In this document: positions 1 through 7,658 of the stretch, in pieces
Layout of the letters: every line of letters starts with the position of its first letter
How positions within the stretch are numbered: the stretch's first letter is position 1
Origin: Engelhardtia mirabilis
Lineage (GTDB): Bacteria > Planctomycetota > UBA1135 > GCA-002686595
NCBI GenBank assembly: GCA_007751255.1
Contig: CP036296.1
Span: forward strand, 3,782,001 to 3,846,000
DNA: 64,000 nt
Reading direction: 5' to 3'
The notes under the pieces: model-generated
Database searches by the model: none
Told to the model about the DNA's origin: nothing
What the model saw: only the letters and a program-made list of their open reading frames with translations
Made by a program: the position numbers and the translations under genes

Positions 1-998
1 GATCGTCGAGAGCCGACAACCCTCTCCCTGCACCAATTCCTCCAGGCGATCCAGATCCAAAGATGAAGCCTGAGTCGTCCTCGGTGCTTCGAATGGGCCC
101 ACGACCTGCGAACGAGCCGCGATGCTCCATCTCGGAGCATCGCTAGGGTGAGGTTCGCTGGAAACAGTGGGTTCCTCGTGTTCCTCGGGGACGTGGAACG
201 AACCTTGATGTGCTGAACAAGCTGCTGCCCGAAAGCGCGATGGATTGCTCCTGGATAGGTGGATTTGAAGTCGGAGATCGCGGTAACTGCGGCCTTCGGC
301 CCGAGCCAGAGCGCGGTTCGGCGGAGCGCGGCCCGCACCGTTCGCCGTGATCCGCAGCGGCGTTCCCGGCCCACCTTCGATCCGGATACAGATTGCTTCG
401 AAGGGTCTCGTTCTCCCCTTCGAGAGCGTGCGCTCGGTCGAGGAGCCAGTGCGCCGACTTCACTCTCGTAGATGAAGAGGGATTTCGCGTCAGCAACTAC
501 GGCGACTGTGACCGGCTGCTCGAGACGATCGATCTCGAAGGTCTCGAGTTCGTCGAAGGCGATCCTCACTTCGAGCTGCCGCTCGGATGTCGACGCAGCT
601 CGGACCAGCAGCGATCGCTGGAGCGCCCTGCAGTGTTCGCCGAGCAATCGCTGGTGGCGAGCCACTGTGTCGAGCTTGGCCCCGGTGATCCGGGCGCACT
701 GCCGCATTGTGACCTTCGAGATGAAGAGCTCGAAGTGCTGCAGCAGACGGAGCGGCCTCTTGAGCCGGTAGTCCACACGGAATGTCTGCGCGGAGAAGCC
801 CTTGCCGCACACCTTGCACCGGAAGCGCGGGATCCGCCTACCATCGCACGCCCGCGGATAGGACCCCTTGGAGACGAACTCGAACGGAGAAGTACCCGTC
901 TGCGACTCACACTCCTGCGACGGGCAACTTCGGGGAATGAAGTGTTCGAGGGAGCGCCGCCTCCTCTCGGAGGATCCACGGCATTGGGAGGATTCCAT
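1..998 (-). mobile_element. Zinc-ribbon transposase, 3' end outside the window
   Basis: An open frame runs on the minus strand from an ATG at 998 to the window edge without a stop (332 codons seen). The N-terminus has a zinc ribbon: C24-x4-C29 and C60-x2-C63, the latter in CKVCGKGF, followed by a QTFRVDYRLKRP segment and a helix-turn-helix-like stretch (MRQCARITGAKLDTVARH). The middle has FDELETFE and VVADAKSLFI, and the C-terminal part has RNPLFPANLTLAMLRD and LVRRSWAHSKHRG. This order matches a transposase family common in Planctomycetota and other soil or marine bacteria, from which I infer an RNase H-like catalytic core. I do not see terminal inverted repeats, because one end is outside the window. 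It looks intact rather than decayed. Which IS family it belongs to is unsure. Confidence 0.75.
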
Positions 999-1075
999 GC
1001 CGCCAGGACCCCGCCAGGGTGCGCTTGGTTACACCCCGATTGCCGAACTAGGCACAGCGGACGGGGTCAGCATCC

Positions 1076-1369
1076 CTAGGGGTCTCCGAGGGACCAAGAC
1101 TCCCTCACACCCCCATCCCCCCCCAACTCGACCCGAACCCGATTCGGCCGACAACACACCGGACAGTCCTCGACGAAGTCCTGCGAACTCCCCATCCCCG
1201 GCTCGACCGGTATGACGATCTCCTCACCGCAGGCCCAACAAACGTAGCTCGCCTCGTCCGTCAGCCCACCGCCACCATCCGACTCGGCGTCGTCCTCTCG
1301 CCCATCCTCGTCGTCGCCGCCCCAGTCCCCACCAGCCTCCACTCCCTGCGTCAACTCGTCGTCGTCCAT
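1076..1369 (-). CDS. CPXCG-motif cysteine-rich protein
   Basis: A 97-residue protein with an acidic, glycine-rich first half (about residues 1-45) and a compact C-terminal zinc-binding segment: CWACGEEI, then about 20 residues later CPVCCRPN. This pair of CxxC knuckles is the signature of the small CPXCG cysteine-rich family, whose function is unknown but which may bind metal or nucleic acid. A longer frame upstream overlaps the S1 gene, so I chose the ATG at 1369, which lies 10 bases after that gene's stop. The two genes are therefore likely to be co-transcribed. Confidence 0.75.
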   Translation of the reverse strand: MDDDELTQGVEAGGDWGGDDEDGREDDAESDGGGGLTDEASYVCWACGEEIVIPVEPGMGSSQDFVEDCPVCCRPNRVRVELGGDGGVRESWSLGDP

Positions 1370-1379
1370 CGCCAACACT

Positions 1380-2567
1380 CTAAGCGCTGCCACCCTGATC
1401 TGTCCGTTCCCGCAGGGCCGCGTGGAGCAGCCGGCCCAGGCCATCCGATCGAAGGCTCGGGTCCACCTCGAGCCGCTCGAGATCCTCGGTCTCCAAGTGC
1501 TCTTCGGGGTCAAGCCGCGACCCATCGGCTCGGGTCAGCGAGAGCGAGAGGCGCTCGCGCTGGGCATCCAGGGCCAACACACGCACGACGACTTGATCGC
1601 CCTCTCGCGCCGCGTGGCCACTGGGCATGCCCGGGGCCAGGCCGAGTTCACTCTGATGAACGAGCCCCACCACTCCCGTCACGACGCGCACGAACAGCCC
1701 GAAGCCGACGACATCGACGACTTCGCCTCGCAGGAGCTCGCCGTGCCGCACTCGCCTCGCGAGTCCGGCCCAGGGACTCGGGAAGCGCTGCTTCAAGCCC
1801 AAGGCGACCCGCCGGCCGCCGTCGCGAATGGAGAGCACGAGTAGCTCGATCGACTCACCCACGCTCAGGTGCTCCGCGGGGTCGAGGACTCGTTCGTAGG
1901 CGATGTTGCTGCGGTGAAGCAGTCCCCGGACGCCCTGCCCGAGGTCGACGAAGGCACCGAAGGGAACCAGTTCGGCCACCCTCCCTCGGACCGTCTGTCC
2001 GGGCCGGAGCCGTGCCCCAGCGGCGGCCCGCGCCTCGGCCAAGCGGGCCAGGTAGCGCTTGTGACTCAGAGTGACCCGCTGCCGGGCGGTGTCCACATCG
2101 ACCACTTCACAGGGCAGCGCCCGCCCGAGCAGAGTCTCCGGCTTGTCCCGCCGCCCAAGTCCGCTGGCGGAAAAGGGCAGGAACCCATGCAGCTTCCCGA
2201 CTCGGGCATCGAAGCCACCGCGGGTAGCCGAGAGCAGCCTGGCTTCCACCAGATCGCCGATCTGTGCCCGTTCCCAGGATGCGAGCGGCAGGCTCGCGGA
2301 GGGGCTCAGGATCCAAAGGCCCTCCTCGCGACCGTGAAGGGTGACGTCGACCGTCTCTCCCACACTGGGCGGCTGGTCGAAGTCCTCGACCCTCAACACG
2401 CCCTGCATGCGTGGACCGAGCTCGACGAACAGGTCGCTGCGATCACGCCCGACAATGGTCCCTCGCCACACCCCCAGGGTATGTGCCCCGTGCTCGGGGG
2501 TCGGAACGGCGACCTCGGTCGAGGGGCGCTGAGCGACGCGCTGGGGCTTGGACCTGCGGCGGGCCAT
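1380..2567 (-). CDS. S1 RNA-binding domain protein (ribosomal protein S1-like)
   Basis: A 395-residue protein made of four S1 (OB-fold) repeats at about residues 32-90, 101-170, 189-260 and 277-347. The third and fourth are the clearest, with the typical patterns VPFGAFVDLGQGVRGLLH and VVGFGLFVRVVTGVVGLVH. A short basic N-terminus precedes them and an acidic C-terminal tail follows. Four-repeat proteins of this kind are usually shorter S1-like proteins that bind mRNA on or near the ribosome; the full-length rpsA has five or six repeats, so this may be a paralogue. The start is an ATG. The CPXCG gene follows 10 bases downstream. About 245 bases without a gene lie upstream and should carry its promoter. 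Confidence 0.85.
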   Translation of the reverse strand: MARRRSKPQRVAQRPSTEVAVPTPEHGAHTLGVWRGTIVGRDRSDLFVELGPRMQGVLRVEDFDQPPSVGETVDVTLHGREEGLWILSPSASLPLASWERAQIGDLVEARLLSATRGGFDARVGKLHGFLPFSASGLGRRDKPETLLGRALPCEVVDVDTARQRVTLSHKRYLARLAEARAAAGARLRPGQTVRGRVAELVPFGAFVDLGQGVRGLLHRSNIAYERVLDPAEHLSVGESIELLVLSIRDGGRRVALGLKQRFPSPWAGLARRVRHGELLRGEVVDVVGFGLFVRVVTGVVGLVHQSELGLAPGMPSGHAAREGDQVVVRVLALDAQRERLSLSLTRADGSRLDPEEHLETEDLERLEVDPSLRSDGLGRLLHAALRERTDQGGSA

Positions 2568-2813
2568 CGTGTTGTATCCGCGCCGGACCGACCCCCGCGC
2601 TCCCCGAGGCTAGGCCACTTGCGCGGGGATTTCACCCCCGGCGATCCCATCGATGGGTCCGCGGCAGCCATGCCCCCCCCGCCAGTCCGTGCACCCAGCG
2701 CTCGGACCGGCGCTCGCGCCTAGCCACCACCCGGGCCAGAACAGCGGCCAAGAACTCCCCTCACCACCGCCCCCATCACCGGCGCCGGCAGGGCCCGAGT
2801 CCGCGAACTCACC

Positions 2814-3545
2814 CTACTCGTCCTTACGCGCGATCTGGGCCCGCTGCCACGCGCCGATCCAACGCGAGACCCTGTCCTGAAGTGCCGGAAACTCGGGCGT
2901 CTTCTCCCCTTCGAACGCGCACCCGACCAGAAAGCGACGCGCCTGGGGCGAGACATGCACCACCCGCGAGATGAACCGCAGCGGCTTGGAGCCTCCCTGG
3001 AAGCTCAGGGCGGCTCGCACCTCGGCGCCAGGCAGGAGTCTCGCGCGATCCGATTGGCTCACCCCCACGCCGAAGCCGTCGACGGCCAGGTTGGCCAGGC
3101 TGGTCTCCAGGCTCGAGCCTCCACCCACCAGGCGCACCGTCACCTGACCTTGGGCGCAGGGGATCCGCAGGGTTCCGCGGCGGTTGAAGTAGCGCCACCA
3201 GGGAGTCGCCAATCGCGTGGCGAAGGTCTCGGGCTGAATGAAGCGAGTGCCCAGTAGAACTCCCTCGGGGTTCGGCGCACGCCGCACCACTTCGACGGCC
3301 ATGAGCTGGCTGTCACCCTCCCTCGAGCGCGTGAAACGCACGTGGGTGTGGGCCCCATCCGGAAAGCGCGCCGCTACCTGCGCCGACACGAGCAGCGCGC
3401 ACCCGCCAAAGCTCGTGTCGAGCACCTCGGCAGGATCCTCCTGCGCGGCGTCCACCTCTGGAATCAGCACCGCCTGAAGCTCCCCAGGGAAGCTGAATCC
3501 GGACCGGTAGTGCCGCCGTCTGTTGCCGAAGCCAAAGAGTCCCAA
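2814..3545 (-). CDS. PilZ-domain protein
   Basis: A 243-residue protein with two similar halves. The second half (about residues 118-225) has an RRGTLRIPC segment followed by a glycine-rich DGFGVGVS element, which resembles the RxxxR and (D/N)xSxxG motifs by which PilZ domains bind cyclic di-GMP; the first half (20-110) has a related TSFGGCALLV element. A tandem, YcgR-like PilZ arrangement is likely, coupling a second messenger to motility or surface behaviour. The start is probably a TTG at 3545. It is divergent from the secreted propeller gene, with about 190 bases between them. The second-messenger binding is inferred from family knowledge only. Confidence 0.6.
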   Translation of the reverse strand: MGLFGFGNRRRHYRSGFSFPGELQAVLIPEVDAAQEDPAEVLDTSFGGCALLVSAQVAARFPDGAHTHVRFTRSREGDSQLMAVEVVRRAPNPEGVLLGTRFIQPETFATRLATPWWRYFNRRGTLRIPCAQGQVTVRLVGGGSSLETSLANLAVDGFGVGVSQSDRARLLPGAEVRAALSFQGGSKPLRFISRVVHVSPQARRFLVGCAFEGEKTPEFPALQDRVSRWIGAWQRAQIARKDE

Positions 3546-3735
3546 GCGGCGGGGATTCTGGCATCCCGGCGCTTCGGTCCCACCATCCTGTCCCGTTCAG
3601 GACCCTGAGGCTCCGGATGCGGGACTTCACACCTGTCGGTTTTTTGGACGCCCCTCGCCCCCAGGAACGGGGCCCGAATCCCAGGGACGGGTATCCTTGG
3701 ACCGAGCATCGCGGCCCTTCCCGCCGCACTCAGAC

Positions 3736-6700
3736 ATGATTCCCGATCCCCACATCGCTGCCCTGACCCTCACGGGAGCCCTCCTTGCGGCCCCCTGCGG
3801 CGCCTCCCCCGCCACCCAGTCCCAGCTCGCAACGACTGTGTCAGGACAGGTCGTCGACCTGATCCGGGACAGCGACGGGCGGCTCTTGTACTGCACGACC
3901 GCAGGGGACGTGGGGCGCATCGAGGCCAACGGAAGCGTGACCCTGCTCGTCACCGCGGTCTCGGGGGCCTTCCCCAATCCACTCCGAGCCCTGCACCCGA
4001 CGCCGGACGGGCAGATCGCGGTGATCGACCAGTTCGGCGAGATCTGGCACGTGCCCCCGGGCGGCGGCGCGCCGGTCCTCGTCTACGACAACCTCTACCT
4101 GATCAACGATCCCACCGACCTGATCGTCGACGCCTCCGGCAACCACGTCGCCGCGGTCGCGACCATCTCCTCGGGCTACCGCGCCCTGGCCTGGGTCGAC
4201 GTCTCGGGTCCCGAACCGCCCAGCGCGAAGCTGTGGAGCTACTACCTGGTCGCCAACCAACCCCTGGCGATCGCGCCCGACCCTCAAACGGGCGGCCTGC
4301 TCCTGGCCGACGCCACCGCGGGCGGCTTGCTGCAAGCGCTGACCACCGGTACCGCGCCGGTGGCTTCCTTGATCGACGGTTTCACCGTCCCGGGTATCGG
4401 CTCCTCGAGCCTCGACGGAGACCTGGCCACGGAGGTGGACGGCAGCGCCTACTGGATCGCCGGCCCCAAGTTGCTGCACCACGACCGCTTCGCCGGCACG
4501 ACCAACCTGATCGAGACCGGTAGCGCCCCGCGGCGCGGCCTCGCCATCGCACCCTCGAGCTCGGGCTCGGGCAGCTCGACGGGCTTCAGCGTCTGGATCG
4601 CACAGGGCAACGGGCCCACCGAGATCCGCGAGTTGATCGACGCGGGCGCGCCTGCCCCGCTCTTCGCCGACTCCCTGGGTCAGGTTCCGAGTCCGGGCGA
4701 GCACGTCCTCTTCCACTCCGGCCTGAACGTCTTCTGCATGGCCTCCGAGCCCGACGGCTCCCTGCTGGTCGGCGGCGACCTGTGGGGTTCCCTGGCCGAA
4801 GTACGCCGCATCGACCCGGCCACCGGCACCGTCAACCTGGTGGCCAGCGACGCCAACGGACTCGACGGGCGCATCGAAGGCCTGAGCGTCCAACCGGACA
4901 GCAGCATCCTCGCGCTGACCTTCCTCGGCCGCGTGCGACGGATTCAGGAGAACCCATTGAGCGTGACCAAGCTGTTCGAGGACCCGGGCGACCAGATCGT
5001 CGTCGCCAAGGGCCTCGCCGCGGCGCGCGACGGCCGCAGCTACTTGGCCGAACGGGCCGGCTACGCCTTCGGACACATCTGGGAGGTCGAGAACGGCAGC
5101 GCCACGGTGCTCGCGACGAGCACCGATTCCCGCGGGGTCGTGGGTGACCCCTTCACCAACACCCTCCTGGCCAGCGAGTGGGGTTCGGCGGGATTCGGTG
5201 GTCGTGTGGCCGTGGTCGACGAGACCAACGGTGAGCTCGACCCATTCGGCATCTTCGACACCCTGAACTTCGCCAACGGCCACACCTGGGGCGACGGCGA
5301 CCTCCTGGTCGATTGCATGGGTGGCGTGTACACCAGTTGCGAGGACGAGTTCGCGGTCTACCGCTACGACCGCTTCACCGGGGCCAAGGTGCGTGTCGGC
5401 TCCGGCTACCTCAACCGTCCCGCGGGCATGGCCCTGGCACCCTCGCGCCCCGGCACGCCGAGTGACACGGGCTGGAGCCTCTACGTCACCGAGTGGAACA
5501 ACCTGTGGGAGATCCCCCACATGCCGGCTCCGGCGCCGTCGGTCCTGGACCGCGACGCGCCGGTGGTCGGGGCTCCGGTCGGCTTTCTACCGCCGCAGTA
5601 CGGCGCGGCACGCTTCGCCCTCGCCGATCCGGCCGGCGCTGCGGCCATCGTCGGCACGGACGCGGCCCACCTGCTGCGCCTGCCCCTGGACGGCTCACCC
5701 GCGACGATCTTGGCCGGTCCCGCCGAGGGCCTCGTAGGTGACCTGGTAGCCGGCGTCGCCCGCGCCTCAGGCGAGCTCTACATCGCCAACGCCGAGGGCA
5801 TCGTGTTCAGCATCGGAGCCGGCAGCGGTTGGCAGGCGACGGTCGCCTACTCCGACACCGGCGACCAGATCCACGACCTGCGCGGCCTGGCCCTGCGCGA
5901 CACCGGCGACATGGTGATTCTCGATCGCTCGCCCATGGCCCCCGCCGCGGCGCGCATCGGCATCGTCTCTGGTGGGTCGATCACCGATTGGGCGCGCTCG
6001 GCGGGCGGCGAGAGCCTGGCCATCAGTCCGCTCAGTGGCGACCTCTACGTCAGCCAGCAAGGCAAGCCCGGCGAAGTGCGCGGCGAGCTCTTGCGCGTGA
6101 CACTGGATACCGTCCTGGCGCGCGCGGGCCACGTGCTGCCCTCAGACCTCGGTTCCCCACGCGGCTACTCCGTCGGCGACGGCGAGGGTGAGCTGTGCTT
6201 CACGACCGACGGCATCCTCTTCGTGCTCGAGGGCGACACGGGACGGGTGCAACGCTTCGACACCGTCCTCGGCGACAGCGCGGTCTTCGCAGGCGGCTAC
6301 GCCCACCCCACCGGTCTGTTCCTCGCCCCCGGCACCCCCGGGGTCGCGGGCCCCCAGGGCACGAGCCTGTTCGTGCTCGACGGCTACGCGCTCTACGAAC
6401 ACGGCGTGAGCGGTCTACCCGTTCCCGCCCAGTCCCGCCCGACTGGCGGGGGCTCGGCCATCGACATGAACATCGCGGGCCTGGTCGACTTCGGCGGCTT
6501 CACGCCCTTCGGCATCGACCACCCGGCCGCGGCGGGCCAGACCTACTTCGTACTGCCGGGTTTCTCCGGCAAGGGCGACGGCTTCCCCTTGGCGGTCTTC
6601 GGCGACACAGCCGACCCCCGTATCCTGCCCCTGTCCCTCGATCCGCTCTGGTTCCAGTTCCTGCTGCCGCCGACCTTCGTCGACTTCCAGGGCGTCCTGG

Positions 6701-6867
6701 ACGGCGCAGGCAAGTCCCCGCCCTCCGCGGGCCTGTCGATCCCGGCCGACCCGGGGCTGCAATCGGCGGGCATCTTCATGGACATGTTCTGGATCACGAT
6801 CGACTTCAGCTCCCCCAACGGAGTGACTTCGATCGGCGGGACGACCCAGCTCTTCTTCGGACCGTGA
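3736..6867 (+). CDS. Large secreted beta-propeller protein with C-terminal module
   Basis: A 1043-residue protein. The ATG at 3736 is followed by a signal peptide (hydrophobic IAALTLTGALLAAP, likely cut near residue 22), so I start here and not at an upstream in-frame ATG that overlaps the divergent gene. The body is made of repeated blade-like units with the pattern 'DGxLLVGGD..G.. V.RIDPATG', typical of NHL/SMP-30 type propellers. The last 130 residues resemble the C-terminal module of the protein at 52234-53862 (AGQTYFVLPGFSG, then LPLSLDPL, then a closing beta-rich stretch). It is most likely secreted to the periplasm or the cell surface. The substrate is unknown and no catalytic residues are obvious. 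It stands alone, with its own divergent promoter region. Confidence 0.75.
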   Translation: MIPDPHIAALTLTGALLAAPCGASPATQSQLATTVSGQVVDLIRDSDGRLLYCTTAGDVGRIEANGSVTLLVTAVSGAFPNPLRALHPTPDGQIAVIDQFGEIWHVPPGGGAPVLVYDNLYLINDPTDLIVDASGNHVAAVATISSGYRALAWVDVSGPEPPSAKLWSYYLVANQPLAIAPDPQTGGLLLADATAGGLLQALTTGTAPVASLIDGFTVPGIGSSSLDGDLATEVDGSAYWIAGPKLLHHDRFAGTTNLIETGSAPRRGLAIAPSSSGSGSSTGFSVWIAQGNGPTEIRELIDAGAPAPLFADSLGQVPSPGEHVLFHSGLNVFCMASEPDGSLLVGGDLWGSLAEVRRIDPATGTVNLVASDANGLDGRIEGLSVQPDSSILALTFLGRVRRIQENPLSVTKLFEDPGDQIVVAKGLAAARDGRSYLAERAGYAFGHIWEVENGSATVLATSTDSRGVVGDPFTNTLLASEWGSAGFGGRVAVVDETNGELDPFGIFDTLNFANGHTWGDGDLLVDCMGGVYTSCEDEFAVYRYDRFTGAKVRVGSGYLNRPAGMALAPSRPGTPSDTGWSLYVTEWNNLWEIPHMPAPAPSVLDRDAPVVGAPVGFLPPQYGAARFALADPAGAAAIVGTDAAHLLRLPLDGSPATILAGPAEGLVGDLVAGVARASGELYIANAEGIVFSIGAGSGWQATVAYSDTGDQIHDLRGLALRDTGDMVILDRSPMAPAAARIGIVSGGSITDWARSAGGESLAISPLSGDLYVSQQGKPGEVRGELLRVTLDTVLARAGHVLPSDLGSPRGYSVGDGEGELCFTTDGILFVLEGDTGRVQRFDTVLGDSAVFAGGYAHPTGLFLAPGTPGVAGPQGTSLFVLDGYALYEHGVSGLPVPAQSRPTGGGSAIDMNIAGLVDFGGFTPFGIDHPAAAGQTYFVLPGFSGKGDGFPLAVFGDTADPRILPLSLDPLWFQFLLPPTFVDFQGVLDGAGKSPPSAGLSIPADPGLQSAGIFMDMFWITIDFSSPNGVTSIGGTTQLFFGP

Positions 6868-6908
6868 CCCGTTGAGACGCGCGCCCAGACCCGAGCGGAC
6901 CCGCCCAC

Positions 6909-7646
6909 GTGCCTGAATCACCGAACTCGCCCACTGGCCTCGCGACGACTCGGACTGTGGGAGACGTGCCCGAAGGCGGCGATACGCGCCGTGGACCGCT
7001 CCATGCCCTGCGCGGGGTGGCGGGCGCGATCCGTTGGAGCTTCGTCTTCGACCGCTTCGACGTCTTCGTCAAGCCGGTCGAGGCCGAGCACGTCGACTTC
7101 ACGCCGCCGCCCGGCTACAGCCTGCGCTTCGGATCGCCGGAGGACCTGGCCGCGTGCACCCAGCGCGACACCGAACTCTCCCCCCGCGACCGAGAGGTCG
7201 GCGCGCGCCGCTTGGAGGTCGGGCACCGCTTGGTGGTCGCGATCCCCGACGGGGACGATCCTGCCTCGACGGGGCCCGTCTTTACCATGTGGGTCAATCC
7301 CCGCAACCTCAACGTCCCAGGCAGCCTCAAGCGCGCCCTGGGTCCCGATCAGGTCTTCATCTACAAGGCCTACACCAGCCCCGAGCACCGCGGGCGCAAG
7401 CTCTACCAAGCGGGCATGCGCTTCGTCCTGGCCGATCTGGCCAGCCGGGGGGCCAAGGAGCTGGTGGGCTACGCACACGTGGCCAAGGGCGTCTCCCGAC
7501 GGGGGCTCGACGCCGTGGGATTCGGAAGCGTCGGCGGCTTCCTGACCCTGGGCTTCAAGCGCTGGCAGTGGACCCTCGCGGATGCGAAGCTGCGTCGCCG
7601 ATTTCCCCGGGCCGTGCCCCGCAGCGGCTCCGAACTCGACCGCTGA
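6909..7646 (+). CDS. Acetyltransferase-like (GNAT-fold) protein
   Basis: A 245-residue protein that probably starts at the GTG at 6909; the first 35 residues look poorly structured, so the true start may lie further in. The segment VFIYKAYTSPEHRGRKLYQAGM (about residues 150-171) has the R/Q-x-x-G-x-G/A-like acetyl-CoA loop and following helix of GNAT enzymes, and the next helix and strand (FVLADLASRGAKELVGYAHV) fit the fold. It lies between the propeller gene and the sulfatase-fold gene, 12 bases before the latter, and the FemAB-like transferase follows, so it may work with them on a cell-envelope or exported polymer. The substrate is unknown. Confidence 0.55.
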   Translation: MPESPNSPTGLATTRTVGDVPEGGDTRRGPLHALRGVAGAIRWSFVFDRFDVFVKPVEAEHVDFTPPPGYSLRFGSPEDLAACTQRDTELSPRDREVGARRLEVGHRLVVAIPDGDDPASTGPVFTMWVNPRNLNVPGSLKRALGPDQVFIYKAYTSPEHRGRKLYQAGMRFVLADLASRGAKELVGYAHVAKGVSRRGLDAVGFGSVGGFLTLGFKRWQWTLADAKLRRRFPRAVPRSGSELDR

Positions 7647-7658
7647 CTCGCGCCGCCG

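Noticed and set aside
393-1079. A plus-strand protein over the transposase gene
   Set aside because: It lies antisense to the frame with the zinc ribbon and transposase motifs and has no domain of its own.
3841-5520. A 559-codon minus-strand frame opposite the propeller protein
   Set aside because: It is a shadow; the plus strand has a signal peptide and repeated propeller blades.
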